Source: Chloroflexota bacterium
Lineage (GTDB): Bacteria; Chloroflexota; Limnocylindria; P2-11E
Reading direction: 5' to 3'
Assembly: GCA_027310565.1 (NCBI GenBank)
Contig: DAIDAP010000026.1
Location: 1 to 64,000, forward strand
Length of the DNA: 64,000 nucleotides
The position numbers and the translations under genes are program-made. The notes below the pieces were generated by a model. That model searched no databases, was not told the origin of the DNA, and saw only the letters and a program-made list of their open reading frames with translations. This document shows, one piece after another, positions 43,927 through 53,291 of this stretch (position 1 is its first letter; the number at the start of each line of letters is the position of its first letter).

Positions 43927-46900
43927 TCAGGCCCCGCGCAAGAGATAGCCGCGCGGCGTCCGGCTGAAGCCGGCCTCCCGCAGCGGGCCGGCCATCGGCG
44001 ACTCGTCGACGGGAGCACCGTCGACCTCGTCGACGAAGAAGAGCGTCCCCGCCTCCATCGCGCGCTCGCGCGCGAGCGCCTTCGCGACGAGCGCGCGGCC
44101 CCGCGCGACGTCGCGCTCCTCGCCCTCGAGGAAGGTGAGGAGCGAACGCGACCGGCCGCGCACGTACGGGCCGCTCTCCCGCGCGGCGTCGCGTGAGACC
44201 CACGCGGCCAGCGCGCCGTCGATGAGGATCACCGCGGCGCCGGGCACGCGCATGGGCCGTCGCGACTCCTCACGCTCCGGCCAGCTCAGCGCCGCGCCGT
44301 AGGGGTTCGCCGGGTCGGTCGCGGCGAGCACGACCACGCGCGGCTCGTCGTCCGGCTCGCGCATCGCGCGCAGCCGATCGACGGCGCCCGGGAGCGCGAA
44401 CTGCGCGGCGCCGCGGCCCGCGACGAAGTAGCCGCGGCGCACGCGGCCCGCCTCCTCCATCGCGCGCAGCACGCCGTACACCGCGGCGAACCCGCCCTCG
44501 ACGCCCTCGTGCTGCACGAGCTCGCGCGTGACGACGCCGTGCCGCTCGAGGAGCTGTTGCACGCGCGCGGCCAGGCGCTCGGTCGGCGTGAGCGTCGCGC
44601 TCGCGTACGACGAGACGAGCGACCAGCGTCCGGCGAGCTCGGGGTCGAGCCCGCCCCGCGCGGCACCCCGCCGCCGCACGGAGCGCACGTTCGACGGGCG
44701 GAGGACCGCCCGCAGCGGATGGAGCGAGTCGTTCGTCACCTCGCCCGCCCATACCAGATCCCAGAGCGCGTCCTTCACCTCGGGCGCGAAGCCGCCGCCC
44801 GGAGGCAGGGGCCCCCGTTCGGCCGAGCGAAGCGAGGCGTGCGCCAGGAGCTGCGGGAAGAAGAGCGCGCCGCGCGACGCAAGCGCCTCGCGGATGCGCT
44901 GGTGCGTCGTGCCCTCGGGGGCGTTCGGCACCGGCACGTGCGCGGCGTGCTCGGAGAGGTAGAGCGCGACCTTGCCGTCGCGCGGGCCGAGCGCGCCCGC
45001 GCCGACCCAGATCGCCGCGCCCGACGCGAGGAGCGCATCGAGCTCGCTCTCGTCGTACTCGGCGACGCGCGCCGGGAGGATGCGCGTCTCGAGGTCCGAC
45101 GCGGGGACCGCGGCACCCTCGAGCTGCGCGACCGCGTCGAGGAGGGACGCCTCGCCGGCGCGCGGGCTGTCCACGCCGTGCCAGGCGATGGCGAAGCGCG
45201 CGAGCGCGGTCTGCTCGACCGGCTCGACCTCCCTGCGCAGCCGCGCGAGCGAGCGCTGGCGCAGCGAGCGCAGCACGCCGGCGTCGATCCACTCGCTGCC
45301 GACCGCGCCGGGGCGGAACTCGCCCTCGAGCACGGTCCCGGTCGCGGCGAGCTCGGCCAGCGCACCCTGCACGATGGCGGGGCCGACGCCGAAGCGGCGC
45401 GCGACCTCGACCGTCGTGAACGGACCATGCGTGCGCGCGAACCGCCGCACGAGCGCGACGAGCGGCCGCGCGTCGGAGACCAGGAACGCGTCGGGGAGGC
45501 CCGGCGGGACGACGATGCCGAGCGCGTCGCGGTACTTCGCCGCGTCCTCGGCCGCGATCCAGCGCCGCTCGCCCGCGACCTGCGCGCTGATGGCGCGGCG
45601 CTCGCGCCCGAGCGCGAAGAGCCACTCGTCCGCCGGCGCGTCGGCGGCGCAGCGCGCCTTCGCCTCGTCGCGCGTGAGGTCGCCGAGGCGCAGCAGGAGC
45701 TCGTGCAATCCGTCGGCGTGCCTCGCGGCGCGGTCCGGCTCGAGATGCTGGAGCTGGAGCTCGAGCTCCGCCAGCGCGTTCGGGTCGAGGAGCTCCCGCA
45801 GCTCGACCTCCCCGAGGAGCTGGCGCAGCTGCGCGGGATCAACCGTGAGCGCCTGCGCGCGCCGCTCGGCGAGCGGCGCGTCGCCCTCGTAGATGAAGTT
45901 GCCGACGTACTCGAAGAGGAGCGCCGACGCGAACGGCGAGGGCGAGCGTGAGTCGACGGCCACGACGCGGATCTCGCGCGAGCGGATGCCGCGGAGCACC
46001 TCGAGGAGCGCGGGCATGTCGAACACGTCCTGCAGGCATTCGCGGTACGCCTCGAGGACGATGGGGAACGAGCCGAAGCGCGAGGCGACCTGGAGCAGCT
46101 CGCCCGCGCGGCGGCGCTGGTGCCAGAGCGGCGAGCGCTGCCCGGGGTAGCGGCGCGGGAGGAGGAGCGCGCGCGCCGCGGCCTCGCGGAAGCGTGCCGC
46201 GAAGAGCGGCGTCTGCCCCAGGCGCTCCACGACGAGCGCCTCGGCGCGCTCGGGATCGGGAATGACGACCTGCGGGTCGGGCGCGCGCTCCGCCTCGGGG
46301 AAGCGCGCCACGATGCCGTCGTCGGTCCAGAGCACGTCGATCTCGAGGTCGGATCTCTCGCGGACCATCCCGGCGATGGCCATCGCCCAGGGTGCGTGCA
46401 CCCTGCCGCCGAACGGCGAGAGGATGCAGACGCGCCAGTCCCCCACCTCGTCGAGGTAGCGCTCGACGACGATCGTGCGGTCGTCGGGGACCGCGCCGGC
46501 GGCGGCCTGCTGGTCGCGCAGGTACGCGAGGAGGTTCTTCGCCGCGAGCTCGTCCAGGTCGTGCCGTTCTCTGAGGAGGGCGCTCGCCCTCTCGGGGTCG
46601 CTCGTGCGCAGCTCTCGCGTGAGCGCGCCGATCGCGCGGCCGAACTCGAGCGGCCGCGTCGCGCTCTCGCCCTTCCAGAACGGCATCTTCCCGGGGACGC
46701 CCGGCGCGGGCGAGACGAGCACGCGGTCGTGCGTGATCTCCTCCACGCGCCAGGTGGACGCGCCGAGGAGGAACGTCTCGCCGACGCGCGTCTCGAACAC
46801 CATCTCCTCGTCGAGCTCGCCGACACGGCCCTTCCCCGGCTCGGCGCCGACGAGGAAGACCCCGTAAAGGCCGCGGTCGGGGATCGTGCCGCCACTCGTG

Positions 46901-48408
46901 AGCGCGACGCGCGCCGCGCCCTCGCGCGCGCGGATCGTCCCGGCGATGCGGTCCCACACCACCCGCGGGCGCAGCTCGACGAACTCGTCCGAGGGGTAGC
47001 GCCCGGAGAGCATGTCAAGGACGTTCTCGAGCTGCTCACGCGGCAGCTCGGCGAACGGCGCGGCGCCGTGCACGACCTTCTCGAGGTCGTCGACCCGCAT
47101 CGGCTCGCGCCCGACCATGGCGACGACCTGCTGCGCGAGGACGTCGAGCGGGTTGCGGATGTACCGGGACGCCTCGACCGCGCCGGCGTGCATGCGCTCG
47201 GTGAGCGCTGCGGAGGCGAGCAGGTCGCCGCGGTACTTCGGGAGGATGACGCCGGTCGAGGGCTCGTCGACGCGGTGGCCGGCGCGGCCGATGCGCTGCA
47301 TGCCCGACGCGACCGACGGCGGCGACTCCACCTGCACGACGAGGTCGATCGCGCCCATGTCGATCCCCAGCTCGAGCGTGCTCGTCGCGACGAGCGCGCG
47401 GAGCTTCCCCGCCTTCAGCTCGTCCTCGATGCGCAGCCGCTGCTCGCGGGCGATGGAGCCGTGGTGCGCGTGCGCGATCTCATCCTGCGCGAGCTCGTTC
47501 AGCGCGGCCGCGATGCGCTCGGCGAGGCGGCGCGAGTTCACGAAGATGAGGGTCGAGCGGTGCGCGCGCACGAGCTCGAGCAGACGCGGGTGGATCGCCG
47601 GCCAGATGGATGTGCGCGCGTCGGCGCGCGACGCGGGGCCGCTCGTGAATTCGACCGGCTCGCCCAGGCGCGCCATGTCCTCGACCGGCACCTCCACGCG
47701 CAGCTCGAGCGGCTTGCGCCGCCCCGCGTCGACCACGCGCACCGGCCGCGGCCCGTGCTCGTCGTACCCGCCGAGGAAGCGCGCGGCCTCGTCGAGCGGC
47801 CGCTGCGTCGCGGAGAGGCCGATGCGCTGGAGCCGGCGCCCGGCCAGGCGCTCGAGGCGCTCGAGCGTGAGCGCGAGGTGCGCGCCGCGCTTGGTGGAGA
47901 CGATCGCGTGGATCTCGTCGACGATGACGGTGCGGACGTCCCTCAGCGCGTCACCGGCGGACGAGGACAGCACGAGGTAGAGCGACTCGGGCGTCGTGAT
48001 GAAGATGTCCGCCGGCGTCCTGCGGAACCGCGCGCGCTCCCGCGCGGGCGTGTCGCCGGTGCGGATCGCGACGGTCGGCTCGCGCACGCCGGCGCCGAGG
48101 CGCTCGGCCGCGCGCGCGATGCCGGCGATCGGCGCGCGCAGGTTGCGCTCGACGTCCACCGCGAGCGCCTTGAGCGGCGAGACGTACACGACGCGGCAGG
48201 CCTGCGCGGGGGACTGCACCAGGTCGTCGATCGCCGAGAGGAACGCCGCGAGCGTCTTCCCCGATCCGGTGGGCGCCATGAGGAGAGTGCTCTCGCCGCC
48301 CCCGATCGCCGGCCAGCCCTGCTCCTGCGCCGGCGTGGGCGCGGGGAACGACGTCCGGAACCACTCCTGGACGGCCGGATGGAAGGACGCGAGCGATCGG
48401 CTCCCCAT
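43927..48408 (-). CDS. lhr: Large helicase-related protein Lhr
   Basis: A 1493-aa superfamily 2 helicase. Motif I APTGSGKT is near residue 45, motif II is DEIH, and motif VI is QRIGRAGHR. The Lhr-type winged helix and beta-barrel follow, and the ~600-residue C-terminal half is the long extension typical of full bacterial Lhr, ending in AlkZ-like winged helices. Lhr unwinds RNA-DNA and branched DNA in repair. The ATG is 6 nt after TACCCT (48415-48420, minus strand). Confidence 0.95.
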   Translation of the reverse strand: MGSRSLASFHPAVQEWFRTSFPAPTPAQEQGWPAIGGGESTLLMAPTGSGKTLAAFLSAIDDLVQSPAQACRVVYVSPLKALAVDVERNLRAPIAGIARAAERLGAGVREPTVAIRTGDTPARERARFRRTPADIFITTPESLYLVLSSSAGDALRDVRTVIVDEIHAIVSTKRGAHLALTLERLERLAGRRLQRIGLSATQRPLDEAARFLGGYDEHGPRPVRVVDAGRRKPLELRVEVPVEDMARLGEPVEFTSGPASRADARTSIWPAIHPRLLELVRAHRSTLIFVNSRRLAERIAAALNELAQDEIAHAHHGSIAREQRLRIEDELKAGKLRALVATSTLELGIDMGAIDLVVQVESPPSVASGMQRIGRAGHRVDEPSTGVILPKYRGDLLASAALTERMHAGAVEASRYIRNPLDVLAQQVVAMVGREPMRVDDLEKVVHGAAPFAELPREQLENVLDMLSGRYPSDEFVELRPRVVWDRIAGTIRAREGAARVALTSGGTIPDRGLYGVFLVGAEPGKGRVGELDEEMVFETRVGETFLLGASTWRVEEITHDRVLVSPAPGVPGKMPFWKGESATRPLEFGRAIGALTRELRTSDPERASALLRERHDLDELAAKNLLAYLRDQQAAAGAVPDDRTIVVERYLDEVGDWRVCILSPFGGRVHAPWAMAIAGMVRERSDLEIDVLWTDDGIVARFPEAERAPDPQVVIPDPERAEALVVERLGQTPLFAARFREAAARALLLPRRYPGQRSPLWHQRRRAGELLQVASRFGSFPIVLEAYRECLQDVFDMPALLEVLRGIRSREIRVVAVDSRSPSPFASALLFEYVGNFIYEGDAPLAERRAQALTVDPAQLRQLLGEVELRELLDPNALAELELQLQHLEPDRAARHADGLHELLLRLGDLTRDEAKARCAADAPADEWLFALGRERRAISAQVAGERRWIAAEDAAKYRDALGIVVPPGLPDAFLVSDARPLVALVRRFARTHGPFTTVEVARRFGVGPAIVQGALAELAATGTVLEGEFRPGAVGSEWIDAGVLRSLRQRSLARLRREVEPVEQTALARFAIAWHGVDSPRAGEASLLDAVAQLEGAAVPASDLETRILPARVAEYDESELDALLASGAAIWVGAGALGPRDGKVALYLSEHAAHVPVPNAPEGTTHQRIREALASRGALFFPQLLAHASLRSAERGPLPPGGGFAPEVKDALWDLVWAGEVTNDSLHPLRAVLRPSNVRSVRRRGAARGGLDPELAGRWSLVSSYASATLTPTERLAARVQQLLERHGVVTRELVQHEGVEGGFAAVYGVLRAMEEAGRVRRGYFVAGRGAAQFALPGAVDRLRAMREPDDEPRVVVLAATDPANPYGAALSWPEREESRRPMRVPGAAVILIDGALAAWVSRDAARESGPYVRGRSRSLLTFLEGEERDVARGRALVAKALARERAMEAGTLFFVDEVDGAPVDESPMAGPLREAGFSRTPRGYLLRGA

Positions 48409-48466
48409 GCGAAGAGGGTACGCGGGGCGAACGGTCGCGACCGCTACGGGCGAGACGGACGCGTCG

Positions 48467-49138
48467 TCAACGAGGCGCCGGGGCGGCGATGCGCTCGGGG
48501 TCGTCGCGCCAGACGAGGTACGAGTACGCGACGAGTACGAGGAGCGCCGCCGCGAGCGCGACGATCGCGCCGACGATCGCCACGGCCGAGCGCGCGAGGA
48601 CCGCGGCGCCGAGCAGCAGTCCGCCGACGACGAGCACGCGGCCGCCCCAGCGGTGCGTCGCGGCCCACGACCGCGGGCTCGCGAGCGTCCACGGCGTGCG
48701 GATGCCGACGAAGAAGTTCGGTTTCACGTCGTGCAGCACGGCACCGATGCCGAGGAGGAGCGCGGCGGTCGCGATCCCGATGAGCAGGGGCGCGTCCAGC
48801 GCGAGGCCGGCCGTCGACCCGACGACGACCGCGTTGAGGAAGGCGAGGAAGGCGAGCAGGCCCACGCGCAGCACGCGGTAGGTCGCGTCGAACCGCACGT
48901 AGCTCGCGCGCCAGGGGTCGATGAGCGGGAGCGCCAGGAACAGCAGGTAGACGCCGACGGCGACGATCGGCATGATCGCGACGCCTTCCAGCTTCGATCC
49001 GTACCGGTCGATCTGCCCCTGCGCGTTCCAGTGCACCGGCACCCGATCGGGAAGGGCGGCCCAACCCCAGACCGAGGTGGCCAGCACGATCGCGAGCAGC
49101 GCGAGGCTCGGCCACTCGCCGCGCCACGTCGTCCTCAC
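48467..49138 (-). CDS. SdpI-family membrane protein with DUF1648 domain
   Basis: A 223-aa protein with about six membrane segments. DUF1648 near the N-terminus carries LPDRVPVHWNAQGQIDRYGS, and the SdpI core has PNFFVGIRTPWTL and WAATHRWGG. In Bacillus, SdpI both protects from the SdpC toxin and holds the repressor SdpR at the membrane; most homologues are uncharacterised. No SdpC or SdpR homologue is nearby. The GTG start overlaps the preceding gene by four bases; third gene of its operon. Confidence 0.88.
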   Translation of the reverse strand: MRTTWRGEWPSLALLAIVLATSVWGWAALPDRVPVHWNAQGQIDRYGSKLEGVAIMPIVAVGVYLLFLALPLIDPWRASYVRFDATYRVLRVGLLAFLAFLNAVVVGSTAGLALDAPLLIGIATAALLLGIGAVLHDVKPNFFVGIRTPWTLASPRSWAATHRWGGRVLVVGGLLLGAAVLARSAVAIVGAIVALAAALLVLVAYSYLVWRDDPERIAAPAPR

Positions 49139-49668
49139 CGCAGGCGGTCCGCGATCTCGACGAGCCGCGCCGCGTCGAGCGTGCGCGACGAGATCTCGTA
49201 CATGACGTCGTTCTCCGTCCAGCGGACGATGGTGAGGCCGCGGTCCGTGAAGGTGAATCCGGAGACGCCGCGCACGTCGACTCGGGCGCCGACGGCCGCC
49301 GTCGGCGGGACGCTCCCGAACGCCACGACGTCCCCGGTCCCGCGCAGGCGGACCATCGTGATCGCGCTCTCACGCGCGATGAGGCCGGTCTCGCCGTTCG
49401 GCCCGCGCCGCTGGATCACGTCGCCGAGGTCCGGCGGGAGCGCGAGCGCGGCGCTCGGCGCCGGCCTCGCGTTGGCGAGCACCGAGAACGCGTTCGGGAT
49501 GACGATCGGCGGCGGCACCGGCCGGTCGGTCCATTCGCGCGGCCAATACGGCACGCTCGCGAAGAACCCGAGGGTGAGCGCTCCGGCGGCCAGCGCGAGG
49601 AACGCCTCGAGCGCGCGCCGGTGACGCGGGCCGCGGGCACCGGGTCCGTCGAGGTCGAGGATCGCCAC
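49135..49668 (-). CDS. Membrane-anchored DUF4367-like protein
   Basis: A 177-aa protein with one transmembrane segment (~20-42) and an extracytoplasmic domain. The C-terminus, IVRWTENDVMYEISSRTLDA followed by ARLVEIADRLR, is the usual end of DUF4367 domains, often attached to anti-sigma factors. The ATG start follows the previous gene directly, with the same strand and no gap. Its role with the SdpI-like protein is unknown. Confidence 0.7.
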   Translation of the reverse strand: MAILDLDGPGARGPRHRRALEAFLALAAGALTLGFFASVPYWPREWTDRPVPPPIVIPNAFSVLANARPAPSAALALPPDLGDVIQRRGPNGETGLIARESAITMVRLRGTGDVVAFGSVPPTAAVGARVDVRGVSGFTFTDRGLTIVRWTENDVMYEISSRTLDAARLVEIADRLR

Positions 49669-50034
49669 TCAGGGCCCCGTCGGCTGACCCGGCGGCGGGC
49701 CGGCGCGGTGGTAGATGGTCGTGCGGTCCGCGCACACGAACCTCGGGGGCGCGACCGGATTGTCGTCGACGACGAGACGGCACGAGCTCGCGTCGAACGT
49801 CCGCAGCGGCGAGTGCGGTACGACCGGAAGTGACGATGCGAGCGGCGGCGAGGGCGCGGCGGACGCGAACGGCGCGAGGCGCCCCTGCACCGGCAGAACG
49901 GGCGACCGCGCGACGACGACGGCGAGGCCGATCGCCAGCACGGCGCCGGCGAGCCCGCCGATGACGGCGCGGTCGCGCCCCGTCGGGGGCGGCGCGGGGG
50001 CGGCGTCGTCGAGCTCCACGATGCGGTCATCCAT
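49669..50034 (-). CDS. Single-pass membrane protein of unknown function
   Basis: A 121-aa protein. The cytoplasmic N-terminus is MDDRIVELDDAAPAPPPTGR, one TM spans ~22-42, then a Pro/Ser-rich linker leads to a short outer segment with two Cys (SSCRLVV and RFVCADR) that may form a disulfide. No family is recognised. ATG 50034 is preceded by a perfect 16-bp palindrome overlapping the start, and by TAGCAT (50045-50050, minus strand), so it is probably the first gene of a repressible operon with the DUF4367 and SdpI proteins. Confidence 0.7.
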   Translation of the reverse strand: MDDRIVELDDAAPAPPPTGRDRAVIGGLAGAVLAIGLAVVVARSPVLPVQGRLAPFASAAPSPPLASSLPVVPHSPLRTFDASSCRLVVDDNPVAPPRFVCADRTTIYHRAGPPPGQPTGP

Positions 50035-50047
50035 CGTGCGCACGATG
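50032..50047. promoter_or_regulatory. Perfect 16-bp palindrome at the SdpI-operon promoter
   Basis: CATCGTGCGCACGATG is fully self-complementary. It covers the ATG of the minus-strand gene and touches its presumed -10 TAGCAT (50045-50050). A repressor bound here would block that promoter; the folC promoter, TAACAT at 50070-50075, lies 23 bp away on the other strand. Confidence 0.6.
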
Positions 50048-50082
50048 CTAAGACCGCGCGTCGCGCACCTAACATCGCCGGC

Positions 50083-51390
50083 GTGAGCGACGCGCTCGAC
50101 TGGCTCCTCTCCTTCTCCGACCCGCGCCGCGGCATCGGCTGGAATCCGCGCTCGCGCGCCGGGATCGAGTGGAACGTCCGCCGCATGCGCGTGCTGCTCG
50201 ATCTCGCCGGCGCCCCCGATCGGCGCATGGCCTGCGTGCTCGTCGCCGGGACGAAGGGCAAGGGCTCGACCGCGGCGATGATCGCGCGGCTGCTCGCGGC
50301 GTCCGGCGTGCGCGCGGGGCTCGCGACGAAGCCGCACGTCCAGGCGTTCCGCGAGCGCGTCCGCGTCGACGGCGCCGCGCTCGGCGAGGCGCGCTTCGCG
50401 ACGCTCGTCGACGGACTGCGCGACCTTCCCGGCGCGCTCGCGCGCCTCCTGCCGGCGGCCGGGGAGCCGACGACGTTCGACCTGACCACGCTCCTCGCGT
50501 TCAGCGCGTTCGCCCGGGGGCGCTGCGACGTCGCGGTGATCGAGGTCGGCCTCGGCGGACGGTACGACGCGACGAACGCCTGCGATCCGCACGTGAGCCT
50601 CGTGACGCCGATCAGCCACGACCACACCCGCGAGCTCGGGCCGCGCCTCGACGGCATCGCTCGCGAGAAGGCCGGCGTGCTGCGACCCGGACGCGTCGCC
50701 GTGCTCGGGCCGCAGCCGCCCTCGGCGCGGCACGCGCTGCTGCGCGAGTGCGCGCGCCTCGGCGCGATGCCGTGCGAGCCGCGCCCGCTCGGCGAGGGGC
50801 GCGCGCGCGAGCTCGGCCTGGCGCTGCGCGGCGCGCACCAGCGCGCGAACGCCGCCCTCGCGCTCGCGGCCTGCGACGCCCTCGCCGGGCACGGCGTCGC
50901 CTACGACCAAAGGCTCGCCGGCCGCGCGCTCGCGGACCTGCGCTGGCCCGGCCGCTTCGAGGTCCTGGACGGCTCACCGCCCATCGTGCTGGACGGAGCG
51001 CACAACGACGGGTCGGCCCGGGCGCTCGCCGCGACGCTGCGGCGCGAGTATCCGCGGCGACGGGTGCGCTTCGTGCTCGGGATCATGGCCGACAAGGACG
51101 CCCGCGCGGTGGTGCGCGAGCTGCTTCCGCTCGCGAGCGCGGTGCACGCGACGGTCCCGCCCGGCGCGCGCGGCCTGCCCGCGCGCGACCTCGCGCGCCT
51201 CGTGCGTGGCGTGCCCGTGCGCACGCACGAGGACGCCGCGGCGGCGATCCGCGCCGCGCGCCACGAAGCCGCCCCGTCGGAGGCCGTCTGCGTCACCGGG
51301 TCGCTGGCGCTCGTCGGCGCCGCGCGCGACGCGCTCGGCCTTCCCGTCGTCGAGCGGCTCTGGGGCTACGCGGGCTCGGGCTCGAGGTAG
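50083..51390 (+). CDS. folC: Folylpolyglutamate synthase / dihydrofolate synthase
   Basis: A 435-aa Mur-ligase-fold enzyme that adds glutamate to folates. The P-loop VAGTKGKGSTAAMIA, the TKPHVQAFRERVRVDG segment, VIEVGLGGRYDATN and the C-terminal LDGAHNDGSARAL are all diagnostic. Leaderless: TAACAT lies 7 nt before the GTG. Its 3' end overlaps that of the convergent MFS gene by 25 bp. Confidence 0.95.
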   Translation: MSDALDWLLSFSDPRRGIGWNPRSRAGIEWNVRRMRVLLDLAGAPDRRMACVLVAGTKGKGSTAAMIARLLAASGVRAGLATKPHVQAFRERVRVDGAALGEARFATLVDGLRDLPGALARLLPAAGEPTTFDLTTLLAFSAFARGRCDVAVIEVGLGGRYDATNACDPHVSLVTPISHDHTRELGPRLDGIAREKAGVLRPGRVAVLGPQPPSARHALLRECARLGAMPCEPRPLGEGRARELGLALRGAHQRANAALALAACDALAGHGVAYDQRLAGRALADLRWPGRFEVLDGSPPIVLDGAHNDGSARALAATLRREYPRRRVRFVLGIMADKDARAVVRELLPLASAVHATVPPGARGLPARDLARLVRGVPVRTHEDAAAAIRAARHEAAPSEAVCVTGSLALVGAARDALGLPVVERLWGYAGSGSR

Positions 51391-52577
51391 CGCTCGGCGT
51401 GGCCCAGAGGGGTCGCGACGCGGAAGAAGAGCGCGATGAGGAAGATGAGCGCGCCGATGGCCGCGTACACGAGCTCGATGTTCCCCGTCCGCTCCACGAC
51501 CAGGCCGCCGGCGAGCGCGCCGAGCGGGTTCATCGACCACGCCAGCACCATCGCGACGCTGATGATCCGGCCGAGCATCTGGTTGGGCACGATCGCCTGC
51601 CGCAGGCTCCCGGTGTTGATGTTGAAGAGGATGCCGAGTCCGGAGGCGAGCGCCCAGATCGGGACGGCCACCGCCAACGAGGGCGCGAAGGCCAGCGCGA
51701 CGGTGAGCAGCCCGTTGAGCATGAGCGCGCCGAGCGCCACCGTGCCGAACGTGAACCGGGCGCGGAGCGGTCCCGCGGCGAGCGAGCACAGGATCACGCC
51801 GGCGCCGCCGGCCGCGAAGAGCACGCCGATCGCGCTGTCCGCGGCGTCGAAACGCACCTTCGCGAAGAGCACGAGCTGCGCGTACACGGTCGTGCCGACG
51901 AAGTTCATGAGCGCCATCATCGCGGAGATGTTGCGCAGCACCGGGTGGCGCAGGACGTAGCGCAGGCCTTCGGCGATGTCGGCGCGCAGCGCCGTCGGCG
52001 CGCGCCGGCCCGGCGCGTTGAAGCCGCGGCGCACGAGCGAGAGCGTCGTCGCGGAGACCGCGAACGTGGCGGCGTCGACGTACAGCAGGTCCTCGATCGG
52101 CACGGCGACGAGCAGCGCGCCGCCGACGAGCGGGCCGAGCACGGCCGCCGCCGCGAAGCTCGCCTGGATCCGCCCGTTCGCGGTGACGAGCTGGTCGCGC
52201 TCGACGAGGCTCGGGATCGCCGCGAACTGCGCGGCCTCGAAGAAGATCGAGAGCGTCGACACGAGGAAGAGCGCCGCGTAGATCCAGGCCACCGAGAGCA
52301 GCCCGAGCGCGGCTGCGACCGGCACCGACGCGACGACGAGCGCCGCGAGCAGGTCGACCCCGATCATGAGGCGCTTGCGGTCGACGCGATCGGTCCATGC
52401 GCCGATGACGAGGCCGAACAGGAGGTACGGCAGGCCGAACACGGCGAACGCGCCGCCGAGCAGCGCCGCCGAGCCGGTGAGCTTGAAGACGAGGAGCGGC
52501 ACGGCGAACCGCGTCATCGACGTACCGAAGCTGGAGACGGTCTCCCCGAGCCAGAACCTCCAGAAGTCGGCGCGCAC
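51366..52577 (-). CDS. MFS transporter, enterobactin-exporter/tetracycline-type (MFS_3)
   Basis: A 403-aa major facilitator with 12 predicted membrane helices. The loop between helices 2 and 3, IGAWTDRVDRKRLMIG, is the conserved motif A. DFWRFWLGETVSSFGTSMTR at the start is typical of the MFS_3 group, mostly drug or siderophore exporters. Substrate unknown. GTG 52577 lies 6 nt after TACCCT (52584-52589, minus strand). The HAD gene on the other strand starts 30 bp away. Confidence 0.9.
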   Translation of the reverse strand: MRADFWRFWLGETVSSFGTSMTRFAVPLLVFKLTGSAALLGGAFAVFGLPYLLFGLVIGAWTDRVDRKRLMIGVDLLAALVVASVPVAAALGLLSVAWIYAALFLVSTLSIFFEAAQFAAIPSLVERDQLVTANGRIQASFAAAAVLGPLVGGALLVAVPIEDLLYVDAATFAVSATTLSLVRRGFNAPGRRAPTALRADIAEGLRYVLRHPVLRNISAMMALMNFVGTTVYAQLVLFAKVRFDAADSAIGVLFAAGGAGVILCSLAAGPLRARFTFGTVALGALMLNGLLTVALAFAPSLAVAVPIWALASGLGILFNINTGSLRQAIVPNQMLGRIISVAMVLAWSMNPLGALAGGLVVERTGNIELVYAAIGALIFLIALFFRVATPLGHAERYLEPEPA

Positions 52578-52607
52578 GACGCGAGGGTACGGCGCGATAC
52601 TCGTCGC

Positions 52608-53291
52608 GTGGAGGGATCGGTCCGGATACGCGCGCTCGTCTTCGACTTCGACGGCCTCATCCTCGAGACCGAGACGCCGGCGTTCCAGGCGTGGTCCGAG
52701 CTCTATGCCGAGCACGGGCACGAGCTCCCGATGGATCGGTGGCTGGAGTACATCGGTCGCGACGCGCGTCACTTCGACGCACTGGAGCACCTCGTGTCGC
52801 TCGCCGGCGAGCTCGACCGGGAGGCGATCCGCACCCGCCGCAACGCGCGGCGCGACGAGCTCGTGGCGGCGCTCGACGTCATGGTCGGCGTCCGCGAGAT
52901 CGTCGCCGACGCCAAGCGGCTCGGTCTGCGGCTCGCGGTGGCGAGCAGCTCGCCTCGCGCCTACGTGTGCGGCCACCTCGAGCGGCTCGGCATCCACGGC
53001 GACTGGGACGCCATTCGCTGCCGCGAGGACGTGGCGCGCGCGAAGCCCGCGCCCGATCTCTTCCTCGCCGCGGCGCTGGCCTGCGGCGTCGCACCTGAGG
53101 AGGCGGTCGCCTTCGAGGACTCGGCGAACGGCGTCGCCGCGGCGAAGGCCGCGGGCATGTACTGCGTCGCGGTGCCGAACGCGCTCACGGCCTCGATGGA
53201 CCTCAGCCGCGCGGATCTGCTGCTCGGCTCGCTCGCGGACGAGCCGCTCGAGCGTGTGCTCGAGCGGCTCGCGGCGAGGGAGAGGGGTTAG
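52608..53291 (+). CDS. HAD-superfamily phosphatase, beta-phosphoglucomutase-like
   Basis: A 227-aa haloacid dehalogenase-like hydrolase. Motif I is FDFDGLILETE (both Asp present), motif II is the Ser in AVASSSP, motif III is the Lys in ARAKPAPDLF, and motif IV is FEDSANG. The helical cap belongs to the PGM-like class. Small phosphorylated sugars or phosphoglycolate are the usual substrates. GTG 52608, 6 nt after GATACT (52596-52601); convergent with the YceI gene, with a four-base overlap. Confidence 0.92.
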   Translation: MEGSVRIRALVFDFDGLILETETPAFQAWSELYAEHGHELPMDRWLEYIGRDARHFDALEHLVSLAGELDREAIRTRRNARRDELVAALDVMVGVREIVADAKRLGLRLAVASSSPRAYVCGHLERLGIHGDWDAIRCREDVARAKPAPDLFLAAALACGVAPEEAVAFEDSANGVAAAKAAGMYCVAVPNALTASMDLSRADLLLGSLADEPLERVLERLAARERG

